Shown here in pieces: positions 1-12,757 of a stretch of 64,000 bases of DNA (within the stretch, counting starts at the first letter, position 1; each line of letters begins with the position of its first letter). The notes below the pieces were generated by a model. It saw only the letters and a program-made list of their open reading frames with translations. It was not told where the DNA came from and made no database searches. The position numbers and the translations under genes are program-made. Origin of the DNA: Enoplosus armatus (taxonomy: Eukaryota > Chordata > Actinopteri > Centrarchiformes > Enoplosidae). The stretch lies in assembly GCF_043641665.1 (NCBI RefSeq), contig NC_092183.1, positions 16,020,501 through 16,084,500 of the forward strand, written 5' to 3'.

Positions 1-1600
1 TGTATATAACTAAATAATATGATTTCACATCATGTCAAGGCAAATTTAGCAGGGAACTCTGCCTTCACTGTATTGCAACTCTTTACATGCAATACTAAAG
101 GTTATAGTGAATGCTTAAATAAAGAATATAGAAAGTTTTTATTCATCCAGCAATGAGCATAGTTTAATAAGTTAAAAAGCAAAGCATCAGAGACATACTT
201 CACTCTGTTCTCAAAATACTCAAAACAGCATTTTTGAATGTATTCCCAAGGTGGACTTCAAAGAAATGAGGAAACTCAACAGATTTCATTTAGTGAACAA
301 CTATTGTAAGTTGCTCCTCGATGAATCATATATTTTCCAGTTCATTCATAACAGAGAGCATTCAACTCCTCTTTCTGCAATAAATTTCTGTCTACATTCA
401 GAAAATGTTTCCAGGCCACTGGAAGTGAAAAATATTAAAAGGATTCATACAAAAAGTTTATATAAATAGTCTGTGGCTCATTATTAGAGAATTAGTGGAA
501 GGAAACTTTCTGTTTTCATTACATCGCCCGTTAGTCCCAGTTGCTTTCAAACATCGGAAGTAAATTCGTGTTGTTTGATTATTTTCAAATGACTGTTTTT
601 TCAAATGTCTTCTGTTGTTCTGTGTTGCTATAGCCTAAGAGCCTAAGTAAATAATGTTTTACTATGAAACTGCATCATGTAAAGAAAACTATTACCACAA
701 CAATCTGGAACATGGAGACCATGTCAGGTGGCCTTGTGAAATTGATTTCTCCTGATAATCATGTGAAGTAAAGGCAAAATCCTTACGATCAATCTGAAAT
801 GGCCTTGCTGTTGAGGATGCTAATGAAGATTAATCACATAACTCTGCATAAAGCGGTGAATTGTCGTAATTACGCTTTGGCTTTCAAACAAACATGTATA
901 ATATAACATGTTAATTAGTGAGCTTTAGAGCTGCTGGTACGTGGATTTTGTTGTCTTTGGACAGGCTAGCTGTTTCCCCCTGTTTCCTGTGCTTATGCTA
1001 AGCTAACCTAACCGGCTGCTGGCTCCAGCTACATATTTGTCATGTGCGAGTGGAATCGATCCTCTCATCTAAATCTTGGCATGAAAACAAATAATCATAT
1101 TGACCAAAATGTTCCAAATGTTTTAAGTAATTGGTACGCTGCTTTGCCCTGCTGCTCTTTCCAAGTGCTTCTCCTTCAGGTCAATTGCAGAACAACTTCA
1201 GGCAGAGATAACACGCTCATGTTGCGTCATGTTACTTGACATCTGTGAACTAATTTATGGAAACAATAGACAGAAGGCATTTGATGACATTAAATGCCAA
1301 ACCAATGTTCACGCTTAGGATCTGATGAGTGACAGAGCTCAAAACCTCAAACAGGCCGTTGCATTAAACTCCCCTTTGAACCCGGAAAATACAAGAGACG
1401 TGTTCGCCATTCCTCACATTTCAAAGCAAGACTCTCTGTGAATGCAAACAGACACCAGGAGGAAACTATATACATACATGCTTTTGAAGACAGTGAGACA
1501 GTGAGATGTGGGAGCAGGACATGACAAATGAGAACAGGGGCGATTCTAGCATCAGACCTTTGGGGGGGCGGGGGCTCAGCCCTCAGTGAGAAAGTGACAT
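1..1600. other. Intergenic DNA, no gene seen
   Basis: No open frame here has splice context or a recognisable protein. The sequence is AT-rich. Around 784-905 there is a stretch dense in homeodomain-type cores (GCTAAT, GATTAATC, GTAATTAC) that looks more constrained than its surroundings; this is impression only. A short G-run sits at 1560-1575. Confidence 0.5.
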
Positions 1601-1603
1601 GCA

Positions 1604-1800
1604 TACAGTGCCTTGCAAAAGTGTTTAACTCCCTGCTAAATCACTCATTTGATTGGATAACAACTCATATGGAATATGCTGTTTGCAAAAGTATTCAACC
1701 TCATTCACTGTGGCAAACCTCCGTTCAGTTAGTCAGTTAGGCAACACAAAGTTACCTCCAGGAGCAACCTAATTAGTTGGGTGGTCAATTAGGAAAAAAC
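1604..1800. mobile_element. Relic of one end of a Tc1-like transposon (IR/DR arm)
   Basis: The stretch opens with TA followed by CAGTGCCTTGCAAAAG, the typical outer terminus of fish Tc1-like transposons. About 80 bases inward, a related motif (TTTGCAAAAGTATTCAAC, 1681-1698) repeats the start. Two direct repeats within one terminal arm is the IR/DR arrangement known from Tc1 elements such as Sleeping Beauty. No opposite arm and no transposase frame follow within the next kilobase, so this is a solo end or a strongly deleted copy. The inner limit at about 1800 is approximate. Confidence 0.6.
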
Positions 1801-1904
1801 ATATAGCATCCATGAATTTTTTTCCTCTCAGCTAAACAGTTACTGTTCAGCCACTATAACATCTTAACTTTACTATCTGTCAACAGTCTCACCTGGTTCT
1901 TCCT

Positions 1905-1906
<2 letters not shown>

Positions 1907-1942
<36 letters not shown>
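1907..1942. repeat. (TC)n microsatellite
   Basis: Eighteen TC units. A second, shorter TC tract lies at about 2108-2124. Both are preceded by the same words CTCACCTGGTTCTT and GTTCTC, so the tract and its left flank appear to have been duplicated about 210 bases apart. Confidence 0.9.
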
Positions 1943-1946
<4 letters not shown>

Positions 1947-3170
1947 CTCATCTCTCCCTCTTTGCACAATCACACACTAACATGTTGTAAACAGCTAGAA
2001 AATGCCATGTAATAAATACCACTGCAATGAATGTGAGCAAAACAGTAGATGACTTGGCATTATAACTGTGTGGTCTTGACCTGTCCACTTTCTCACCTGG
2101 TTCTTGTTCTCTCTCTCTCTCTCTGCCTCTGTGCCGACTCCTTCCTAATCTTTCTCCTTCTCTCCTTCTTTGTGCTGTCAACCAAAAGGCAAACATAACA
2201 ACCAAACAGAGTATTCATTGTTATTGTTTTTTTAGGGGTGCTGAGATGAAATGTAGGTATGCTTGAACACCTCTAGAAAGGGTCTGAAATCGCCAATGAA
2301 TGAGAAACAAGTCGGGTGAAGAGTAACAGACCTAGACTATCAAATAAATCAATGCGCGCGCGCACACACACACACAGCTGCAGTTTTAGCCTGAGGCTCA
2401 TTTGGAAAAGTTTCTTATGACATTGAAACCTATAAACTTTATACTCATCTACACAAATTCTGAATAAACAGTAGTCTGCATCATAAATTATTAAATCAAA
2501 CATCCTCTAAAAAAAATAAATCCTCTAAAGTGATATGGTGTAAAGCCCAGTTTGCACACATGAGCACTAATCAATGAAAAGGTAGCAGCAGCAGTACTTA
2601 GGGAGGGTCATATCAGTCATTATGTCTGCTCTATAGTTATTACCATGGCTGTGATATAGTTTTCACGAAGGCTGCAAATGCAAATAGCTTATCAAACAAT
2701 AGCTTTTTACTCCAGTGAAGCCCACAAGCACACACACACATGTGAGTCAAAATACCAGATTTAAGTCTATCAGTATCTTAGTCTATCAGTATTTTCAAAT
2801 GGGATAAGGAGATATTCACTGACTTGACTACACCTAATTAGACCAATCAATTTTAAGTTAGTCTTACTTGATCTGTCAAGGACAGAACAACTATAAATTG
2901 ATTCAGCACACTGTCTCAAGCAGTTCTCTCTCTCTGATGTGATAAATGATTCCTAAAGTGATATGTCAGTTTTCTAAACAAAGCTACAGGGAGACTTCAA
3001 ACAGATGTGTCAGATGTAGACACATACAAACACACGCACAAACTTAGCAAATAGCATATATAATATAACATAACACATTTAAATATGCATCTCTAAATGA
3101 CCAACAAACATAACCTCAGTCATTGCAGGGAGATTAAACATTGATATATGCAGTTGCCGCTTTTCAGTTA
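1943..3170. other. Intergenic DNA upstream of cox7c
   Basis: No gene is seen. It contains a mixed (GC)n/(AC)n tract at 2354-2376 and short CA runs. The local GCGCGC-to-CACACA switch is an alternating purine-pyrimidine tract of the kind that can adopt Z-DNA; that is inference only. Confidence 0.5.
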
Positions 3171-3300
3171 TTTGAACTACATTTCCCAGACATTATAGCC
3201 TCATTTCCATTTCCCATAACCCTTTGCGCCGTTCTACTGCTTACAGAAACAAGAAGGTCGCACATAGCAGCGTTGTACTGAGACAGAGAAGAAACCAGAC
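3171..3300 (+). promoter_or_regulatory. cox7c promoter and 5' UTR with a ZNF143/THAP11-type site
   Basis: ACTACATTTCCCAG at 3176-3189 matches the ACTACAnTTCCCAG core of the ZNF143/THAP11 (Staf) motif, which is common in promoters of housekeeping and nuclear-encoded mitochondrial genes. It is followed by further TTTCC (ETS-type) words at 3208-3220 and by no TATA box. The cox7c start codon lies 117 bases downstream, so the transcription start is probably at about 3225-3270. Motif identity is seen; its use is inferred. Confidence 0.6.
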
Positions 3301-3305
3301 TAATC

Positions 3306-4910
3306 ATGCTGGGACAAGCTGTAAGGCGATTCACGACGTCTGCTGTTCGTTCTTCACACTATTCTGAAGGGCCAGGGAAGGTGAGATTACCTCCTTAAAG
3401 CAGAATTATTGTTTTAAACTGGATATTGTCTGTATCCGGCCTTGTCTGTATCCACAGCCTAGTTAGCTAGCGTTACTTGGAGGTCATTTCAATCGAGAGC
3501 GTGATTGTAATGCTACCAAAACTAGCCACAGACACACGGTAACAAAACATTTAAAGATGAGGACAGACTTTTAAGTGTTGACTTGTTGACGGACAGTCCT
3601 GGATGGTGACCTGTTGGTTATCATTAGCTTAGCTATGAGGTGGTAAACGTCAGTTAGGGTTAGCTAACTCACGACATCAATGCTACCTCGTTAGCAAGCA
3701 ACTTTAGTTAAACAAAATTAGCCAGGTAAAGGTATCTGATATGTCGGCATTAATTTAATGTGATGGATATATCTTGGTAAGACCAAATGGATCCACTAAC
3801 ACTTGCAGTAATGTTAATAGAAATGGCTAAACGCAGTTGTTCTGTACTTCCGGCTAACTACTGTAACGTAAGGTCACACCTGTATGCTAACGTTAACAAC
3901 AAGCGAACCTTGAGAAAGGTGATCCTAACGATTTGGAGTTACTGTTATCAATTTGAACATGCCTCACTTTTTCTTGTAATGTAATGGATTTCAAGTCTTT
4001 TTTTATGTCTTTGCACACAGCAGTTTGCTTCGTCTAGAATGACATATATATATATCTCAGAATCAGAAATACTTTATTGATCCCCGGGGAGAAATTGTAC
4101 AGTATCGGAACCGGTGCTCCCATTCAAGAGTAGAAAGTAGCATAATTTAGAACTAAGAGTATGTACAAAATATAAAAATAAGAAATAGAAATAAAAAATA
4201 TACACATTTACAGTATTTAAGTGAAAAATAAGTTAAAAATATATACAATAACAATGTATATGTATGTGTATATATGTATGTGTGTGTGTGTATGTATATA
4301 TATATATACATTTAGTGTATACACTAAATCAAATCGTTCACTTTATTTTCCTACATGAAATTTGTTGAGTTCTTAAAATGCAAAATGTTCACGAAAGCTA
4401 GGGGAATGTAAATGTAAAAAGTGCACTCAATATCATTGAGACACTTTGTGCCCCCTCAGTTTTAATTTCACTGGCATTCCCTGAACTTTAAATGGCATTT
4501 TTATCCTGAGCCCGTCATTCATTTCCGACCCTGGTTGCCGAGTAATATTTGATTGTATTATGAAGCTCTTTGCACAGATATCCTGCATATAGTGTCAATC
4601 ATTTATAAGGAAACTGTATAGTAACCTCTTCATTGCTGGGCACAAATTTAAATATCATATTTGGACGACAAGTGCTTGCTAATAACAGTGTGCAGTCAAA
4701 AATAGTAGCAGTTTAGTAAGGAAAAATGTAATCTAAAGAATTGCATTAAATTTCTTTCAGTGTCACTGCGTAATAATACCCTTGTCTTTACAGAACCTGC
4801 CATTTTCCGTGGACAACAAGTGGCGTCTGCTCGGCATGATGGTGGTGTTCTTTGGCTCTGGCTTTGCATTCCCCTTCATCGTCGTCAGACATCAGATCCT
4901 GAAGAAATAA
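3306..4910 (+). CDS. cox7c: Cytochrome c oxidase subunit 7C, mitochondrial (2 coding exons)
   Basis: Coding exons are 3306-3380 and 4794-4910. The donor is AAG|GTGAGA and the acceptor TTTACAG|AAC, in phase 0. The product is 63 residues, the same length as human COX7C. It starts [12 protein letters not shown], a basic amphipathic mitochondrial presequence, continues through SEGPGKNLPF, and has one hydrophobic transmembrane segment at about residues 39-58 ([17 protein letters not shown]), ending RHQILKK. The protein is a nuclear-encoded structural subunit of complex IV in the inner mitochondrial membrane. A third, non-coding exon follows. The start is unambiguous because it is the first ATG of the exon and matches the family N terminus. 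Divergence from human is confined to conservative changes. No frameshift or missing residue is seen. Confidence 0.97.
4055..4257 (-). mobile_element. 3' tail of a Rex1/CR1-like LINE (or a SINE sharing that tail)
   Basis: Read on the minus strand, the stretch runs through a GGGAGCACCGGT word and CCCCGGGGATCAATAAAG and ends TATTTCTGATTCTGAG, the 3' terminus with an ATTCTG-type tail that recurs across percomorph genomes. This is a 5'-truncated insertion, as is usual for target-primed integration, and no reverse-transcriptase frame is present. Family assignment to Rex1/CR1 is from memory of the tail and should be read as likely rather than certain. Its 5' limit is blurred into an AT-rich tract. 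Confidence 0.6.
4258..4329. repeat. (TA/TG)n simple repeat ending in a 20-bp palindrome
   Basis: Alternating TATG/TGTG/TATA units are followed by ATTTAGTGTATACACTAAAT (4310-4329), which is its own reverse complement. It lies directly beside the LINE tail and is probably simple-sequence DNA. Confidence 0.8.
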
Positions 4911-5465
4911 AATGGCCCAGTGCTATTACTCAGCCTTCAAGGTAATTATGACTGCCATGTTTATCTAGCATATCTGCTTTCATTAAAATGTCAGGATGAT
5001 GTGGCATTTGCTTCAGCTTTCGTTTGAATAGTGACCTCAGACAATGACAGTCCTTCACTGCACCTCCTTAGCCTTTTCCGCAGTGGCACATCTTAAATAA
5101 ATTACCTGTATGTCTGAGAGTGGCGGTAACAAATGTCATGTGGGTTTATATTGATGCTATGTTGGTTAGATAAGCTTTCACTTTAGCAAGTTAATGTGAC
5201 AGTTTATTGCAGACATCGATGTGTATCAGATGGGTACAGGTCAGAGTTGTTGTTGTCACATTTATCTTTGCTGGTGTTAACTCAGAAATTGCTTTTCTGT
5301 CATCACATGTATGCAAGTCATCGTATCACTTTCTGCCCTGTTTTCTTGTTCTCCCCACAGGTCGTCAGCTGGAACGTATTTATCCATCAGAGTTCTATCT
5401 GCGCAGAAGAATGGGAATCTCTTAATTTTCTTTGTAAATAAAGTTTCCTCAAATATGAAAATGTC
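4911..5465 (+). other. cox7c 3' UTR with a UTR intron and poly(A) signal
   Basis: Exon 2 continues past the stop to 4941, where TTCAAG|GTAATT is a plausible donor. The acceptor CTCCCCACAG ends at 5360, and the last exon starts at 5361. An AATAAA at 5437-5442 is the likely cleavage signal, which puts the transcript end near 5460. A third, 3'-UTR exon is consistent with the known COX7C gene layout. The exon structure is inferred from splice words only. Confidence 0.7.
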
Positions 5466-8400
5466 TATTCTTATTCTTTTTTTTTTTGCAATACCAGAAT
5501 ATATTTTACATGTAAAAGCCATTATATTTCCAGTACAGAGTAAATATAATAAAGTAAGTGATTTAATTTATTTAATCTCTTATCAAGCTTGCTCTAATCT
5601 AATTTTAGCTACCGAACAGGCTTGATGTATTGTGACATGCTTAAGAATGTGTTTATTATATAAGCTAAAAGGTATAGAATCTAGACATTAAACCTGATTA
5701 CTAGTTACTACCTTTTGATTAGTTAAATACATGTTATATGCAGACATATTTATGTCCAGGTCCTAGAAGATCAAGCAGATTCGTATATTATTCATACTAA
5801 CCAATTATTCAGTATGAAGCTATTAGCTGAATATAGCCTCCAGTGCTCAGTGTGATTTGGCCTTTTATGATATCCACATTAAGTAGTGGTTCTACAGGTT
5901 TATGAATGCTGTTGCCAGTCTAAAAATACTAACTGACCTTATTCAAGTACTTAGTAGATCCCTACAGATTAATAAAATGTCTAGCCTGTTGGCTGAAAGA
6001 AGACACTGTAAAAGTTTACAGTGAACCCATAACTTTCTAAAGTTAGACCGTTTGTCGCCAGCAACCTCGAGCGAATGAATAAAGTGGAAATTGAAAATTG
6101 GTGTGAGAAGGCTTGCATTGAAGAATCCAGTCCTGCTGCTCTTACAGCTAGTCTGATAGGTATTGTTCCCCTACCCTATAGCTCAGCTCTGAATAACCTA
6201 TTTCAGTTCAATTAACCCTATGCTTCTGGCTATAATTATCCAATGACAATGTATTAAAAAGGGAGGTGTGGCAGCTCAGTTGGTGAGGAATGTAAAAGTT
6301 AAGAGGTTCTCCATGCACCTCTATTCAGCTCTGCCTCATGCCTGAAGTCATTTTTTAGAATCGGTTAAGGTTAGTTTTTCATTTGCTTGCGCTGTAAAGC
6401 AGAGGTGGCTTGGTTGGCCTGAAGACATGAGCAGAAACATACTGGGACAAGCTGTAAGCATGAGAAACAACCTGGCGTATACCCTTTGTAACCCCCCCAT
6501 CCTCTGATTTTCACACACACACACAACTCGCAGGAACTTGTAAACCTGTCAGGTGGTTGGTTTTGTGTAGTCTTGCATTTGTAATGATGTTATACTGTCT
6601 GTGCCTCTGGGCTTCCTGGATGGAATAGCATTCAGGTCGTGCTGCTCTTGCTAGGTGGTGATAAAGTTATCAGACATTTAATGGGGTCAACAAGTGGGAG
6701 CCGATATTTCATAGGCGTGTTGTATTGTTGTCGCTTAGAATAGGCTGACCTTTGTTGGGAGCTCAAGGGCGGGAGGGAGGCTTTTCTGGTCAAAAACACA
6801 ACTCAACACATAAACATGGCACCCTGCTTTATCACAGCACACTAAACTGCACACTCGCACACAGCACGTTATTAAATATGCAAATGTCTGTTACCAAGGC
6901 ACACAATTAACACCCGCATAGACACGCACAAATCACAGATTAATATAGTAGTCTGCACCCAGCAGGCCTTTTCTGTTAACATACACCTCAGATGCAGTGT
7001 CATTTCCTTAAGTTTCTTTTAATTAAGCGGAAAGCAAGGTGGGGAATGGGAAAACGTCAACACTGCATAATGCATGTCACTGTCTGCCCAGTGACATCTC
7101 AATAGCTTTTCTGTTTACCATGGAAAATGCTTTGCCTTAAACAATAATCCTTCCACAGAATGGTCCTTATCAGTATGTAATAAACCATCATGATCAAGTG
7201 TGCAAGTTAGTTGACGTCCTTCAGCTCCTGATGTGAGCCACACTTCACGCTTAGTCTTTTTGAGTACATCTCAAAGATCACTCTGCTTTGTTCGCAGAGA
7301 AAGAAGGAGCTCTCAAGTGCCATTGGAGACAAATGAGCCTCATTGAAGCAATATTCCATCCAAAGTCTGTCTTTTGAGTGTCAGACACTCGTCCCCATAC
7401 TTGAAAGGTGACTGTAAAAAGTTACCACCATCCTTCCTCACATTCAGCATGTCAATTAAAAGACTGCAGCAAGTTGTGGGCAGTGATTTATATCCTTGAA
7501 AAGCAGAGTTTTGTCCATCCAGTGGAAGAGTTTGGTTCCGTGCTGTTACAGTGGGGGGAAAAACTGAAAGCTCGGCTTTTGTGCTCTGAACTCTGACAGT
7601 ACGGCACTGACTGAACAGAACTGCCAGCAGCTACTTTAAATTTTACAAATGGTTCACTTGGGTGCTACAGTGCACTCCAGCACTCAGAGTGCTAATTTAG
7701 GAATGTCCCCAACATTTGGACCCCTTTGCAGAAAAAGAGAGATTATAAAGAGAGACACATTTGCTCCCTCTGAGAGTACAAATTTAGACTGGCATCGGCA
7801 CTTTGAGAGATCAGGTCTGAGACGAGTGTCACATTATCTGGGCATCTGAGAGTAAAAAACATGTACTAAGCATTGGGTACATATTCTCTGCCATTATGCT
7901 GCTAACAGGGGCTTTTAAGAATCCTAGTTGATGCCAGACCCCAGCAGTGAGGACCAATTAGACACAATGGTGTTATCTGGACAAGGACCAAGCTGCAGTG
8001 CAGCACTGGCGACTCATGAAAAGTACATAAGGGTGTGCTGGCACAGAGCATGTTTCCGGAAGGGTCCTACGGTGCTCACAATAGTCTACATCACACATTT
8101 TAGATGAGCTTGCCATATCTCCACTGCGTGGCACTTTGAGCGGCTGCAGGAAGGAGGCAGGGGGGGAGACAGAAAAAGAATACATTACAGGAGGATTACG
8201 CACCCAGCATGCCAAGTCTCTTGCAGGAGTTTGTCATGCTGCATTTAGTATGTAAGTGTGGGGGGGAAATGAAAGAGAGAGGGAGTGCTATTGTGCGTGT
8301 CTGTGGTTTTTGTGCGGTTTGCCAGAGTTTACGCCTTCATTGTAGCCAATATCTGGTAAATTCATTATTGTAATTGTCATTCCAAACGCTTTACATTCCC

Positions 8401-11400
8401 TGGTGTACAGACACTAATTGAAACAAAGTGTAGTCATTAAAGACCAATTCCATATCAGCTTATCACCATTCAGTGATTGTTTATCGTCATGCATTGCACA
8501 CAGCTACAGAGGTGAAATGCCTCAATTACAGCATTGCAGCTTTTTATTTTCCCTTTTATACAACAAACTATATCGTTCTATATGTTCTTGCAGATGTGTA
8601 AATCCCCTTATTTGCTGTATTTGGCCATTCATTGCAGCCTCTGTAGACTGCTCAATAATAGACTTTTCTGCATCTCACGTGTGGAATCTAATTATAGACT
8701 CATTTGCACTTCAGAGGAGAAGATGGGGGGCTTAGCTTGGTGTAAAGCGGGCACAGCCATCTAATAAAAAGATTCAACATTTTATTGAATCCCCTCAGTT
8801 AGAGGCACATTTCACAACCAGCCGCAGTATTATAGTCAAACAATTACGTTTGTAACTGTTAGTTGTTGAGAGCGGACTCATTAGTGATTGACAGTTATAT
8901 AAACATTTGCTTACTCTGAATGAGAGTGGGTGCCTGGCAAATACTCCACAGACTAAATTACCCCTCTGGGTGAGTTGGATGAGCTCTAATCAGCACTTTG
9001 TTGTAAACATCTTGCACAGCAGCTTTTCATTGTACCAACCAATCAACAGATTCCATCCAAAACCAGGGACGCTCTAAATGTGGCCCACCCATCATATCAG
9101 CATGATGACAATAAGAGGTGAAAGCAGCTGTCTCCAGTTGCTGAACAACACCCTGGCACTGCACTGTCAGTCAATAAAGTTTCAAGGACACGCTGAACTC
9201 CTAAGTTTTCTGCTAAGCCCATCCTCTTTCCCTGCCTTCTCTGTTTACCACACTCCACCTCAAAGATGCTGACTTGTGGAGAAGTGCGGGACTGTCAGCG
9301 CAGGAAGATGAAGTGAACGTGCACCTCCCACTTCGTCAGAGTAGGGCTCTACTGCCTCAGCCAGGAACTCCACACAATTAGTCCAGAACCTCGAGGGGAT
9401 GGCTGTTCATAGGAGATGAATGCTCGCAGGATGCCAAGCCAACTCATATGTGTGTATGTGTGCGTTTTTGTATGTCATGGAGGAAAGAAGTGCAAGAGAG
9501 ACTTTAACACTCGGTGGCATTTAACAAACAGTCTGCGATAAGGGTAAAAGAGGAAACAAAACTGAGTGTATCAAAAAGCCACAGTGTCAGAAGCACACAT
9601 GATTATACGTTATAGAAAATTACACACTCTCTGTACAGGACATATCACACTTTGCAGCCTTTGTCATTCATTAATGTTGCAGTACCTTTGCTTAGATAAA
9701 AATACATGCACTCAAGCACCTCAAGGAGACCTACCCTACATTTTTTCCAACAGTGGCAGATCACAAAGAGGTTGTGAAGCCAAAGGAGAAAAATGTGTCG
9801 GATGTCACTTCAGGTTTTTTTGCACATTCAGTTTGATATGAAAATATCGGGTGCAGAGACCTGGCAGGGACCTCGGTCGAGATCTGAAACTGGCATAATC
9901 TCTACATCCCCTCCAGCCCACTTTAGTCCCCAGAACAGTCTTCAGTTCAATAATGCAGCACTACACACTGCCAGAGTTAATAGTAGCAAGTTTCAGGGTG
10001 AAAAAGTTTTCATTTTAAATAATCATGCCCACTTCAGTCCGAGCTCTCCCACATTAAGCGTTATGTTAATGCCTCTGAAGGATCGGATATGCATTTTCCT
10101 CTCTGACTTCATACAATATACAGTACATTTCCAATTGAAAAGCATATATTTTTATCTTCCATTTTACTAGCTGTCTGTTTTAAAATACTTCTTTGCATAT
10201 TAACATGCCCAGCTAAATCAAGAGGGTTTGAGATACTTTGTCTGGTGTGCGCTGTCTCCTCTCCAAGTCCTTGTGACTGAAGGCCGAGCGATGTGAATTT
10301 GGTTTTAATAACAGTCCCTCGGTTTTGTGTTTCTATGAAAGTTACAGCCTGTCTAATTCAATCCATTGTAACAACTGACTAATCTCAGGCCAGCAATTAA
10401 AATTTCCCAACAACATGCCTTTATTTTCTGTCAATGCTACTTCACAAACACATACTAAAATGTTGTTTTTTGGCTTGTTATACCCATTAGTATTAGTTTT
10501 TTTAGGACTGTAAAGCAGTGCAGATGCTACATATAAATGTCAGCCGGCTTGTTCACTGTAACAAACCCCTCTCAGTTTAACCAGGACTGGGTTGGGTGGG
10601 TTCCATGTGATCTACATAGAAGAAAAAAACTAACAGTTGAAGAAATCTTTCATTCTAATGAAGCATCTCTGGGGATGCTTTCTGCTGTGCTGGAACTGTG
10701 CAAATATAGTGTGGGAATAAGGTCTGACAATGTGACACTACTAGAGATGGAAAGTGAGAGGAAAAAAAGGAGATGCAGCTGATCATTTGTTGTTGTTTTC
10801 TCTGCCATGGGTTTTCTTTCCTCCCACAGATAGAGAGAAAATATTTGAACCTTTTCTGGGCCAGAAACTGTGTCTGTTGCTCTCCAGTGGTCTCCCTCCC
10901 TTGTTACTCTCACTGGGAGAGATTCAACCCACGGCATTTCACACACTGAGAGGCATCCGCCACAAACCTGCATATTCACATGCACATTTGCACACACATA
11001 AGCCCCCGAAACAAATGCACAAACATTGTTCAAGTACATCCACAGGAACACTACTGAAATATGTATACAGTGTTCGCACAAACACACAAGCACATCCACG
11101 AGTCCAGACACACTTTGGGACAAAGAAATCTGTCATATTTCTGTTAAAGCCACAGACAAACTACATTTTTGAGAGTACATCTATCTTATTTTTAGTTGCA
11201 TAAATTAAGAGAGAAAACTAAGCAGACTAAATGCAGCTGTTGTGCAATCAGCAGTTCTCCCTAAAATTGGTGTCAAATATGGCTGGCAATGTCCATCTTC
11301 ATTTTACAAATGCACATATGGAGAATAGTTTTATATAGCTCACATTTGCACCAACTGTACAGACAACTGCATTGACAGATATTGATGGATATACAGTACA

Positions 11401-12757
11401 GAAATGGGCGAAGAAGCTGCTCAGGTACAGGAACCGCATCTCTATTGTTCCCCATTGGGAACAAAAACTGTCCCGAAGTCTGAGAGTCAGCACTTTTATA
11501 GTTTTTGCAACTCTGTTTACCATATTTGCAAGATTTCTGATGTAGCTCGGCAGTAGTCTCCCAGGACAGAGTTGCAGAGGTACGAAGGTAGAGAAGCTGT
11601 ACAGTGGTGCACTAGTGTACTGTTACTGGGTAGCCTGATAGCTCCCCCATCTGGACAAAAACAAATTATCAGGCTGTAACATGCAATGAATTCTGGCTTA
11701 AAATACTTGCAGTGCCAAGGTCACAGCTGGCGCATGATGAGACAATTGCTCAGCTGGAATCAACGCTCTTTATAGTTCAAACAACTTTTCAGTTGATTTT
11801 CTTCACCGCAGTCATGTCCTTTGATTGTCACACATGCATATTAATGATGAGTAACTCGGGGCAGGTCAAACTTCGACAACCCCATTATATGAAGCTCAGA
11901 GCAGCACAGTAAGAGTTCATACAAACACAATTTCACATAGTTTTGGTCATTTGTTCAGAGGGCGGGATGCAACAATAATTGTTTGCTTTGAACGCGGGAA
12001 GAGAGCACCAACAGAGTCACAAAGGCAGAACTGACTGTGCAGGGGAAACATGAATGAAAGGCCTGTGTCTCGCAGAGACAGGGAGGGAGAACTGGGGCAG
12101 AGAAAGGCACGGGGTGCTCAGATTGGTTTGTTTCTCTGCAGACCAGTCTCTTTCCAGGGTGTTCTTTGGACGCCACAGATGTTTGGATGAAACGAGCAGG
12201 CACAATTCGGGTTGGCCTGAGTTCAGTTTTGTCTGTGAATGGTGCCTTTCAAAGCCCCTCTGAACCACATGGCGCCCAGGACCTCAGCCACAAAGCCTCA
12301 CTAGACTAACTCAATATTGCAAACATAAATACCTCTTTTATTCTTTTATTTTTTTGGATTCTTCAAAGGCACAAATATTTGTTGTACAAATTTGATGACA
12401 TTTTGAATGCACCACTGCATGACATGTAATCCCTCTGGTACTTTCAGTTCTTTCTGAACAGCACTCAGATTTGCTGTCAGTGATGAGCCACTTAAAGTTA
12501 TGTTTGGTGAAGCCCAAAACTTTTTTTCAGCAATTACCCAAAGTTATACAAATTGAATTACCTTTCACTTTTAGATTGACACTGATATAGATCACTTCAG
12601 TGTTTCTTAAGATGTTCATTTTGTTAGATCTTTCAACTTTTACAATGCAGGCTAACCTAGAGAGAATTACTCAGTTATCCTATTTCTTTTTGCAATTATA
12701 AAGACATAAGATACAGACTAAAAAGCCTCTTCACTGATTAAATCGTTAGCTGCTGGT

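Larger units (their letters stand above)
3381..4793 (+). other. cox7c intron 1
   Basis: 1.4-kb phase-0 intron. The 5' part is rich in GTTAGC/GCTAAC words, and the middle holds a Rex1-like LINE tail (4055-4257). No other coding signal is seen in it. Confidence 0.85.

Noticed and set aside
4310..4329. 20-bp perfect palindrome considered as a protein-binding site
   Set aside because: It is the end of a TA/TG simple repeat beside a LINE tail, where such symmetry arises easily.
10650..11203. Long open frames on both strands (157 and 149 codons)
   Set aside because: The translations are dominated by Cys/Val and His/Thr runs from CA/GT-type repeats, with no splice sites or recognisable family.
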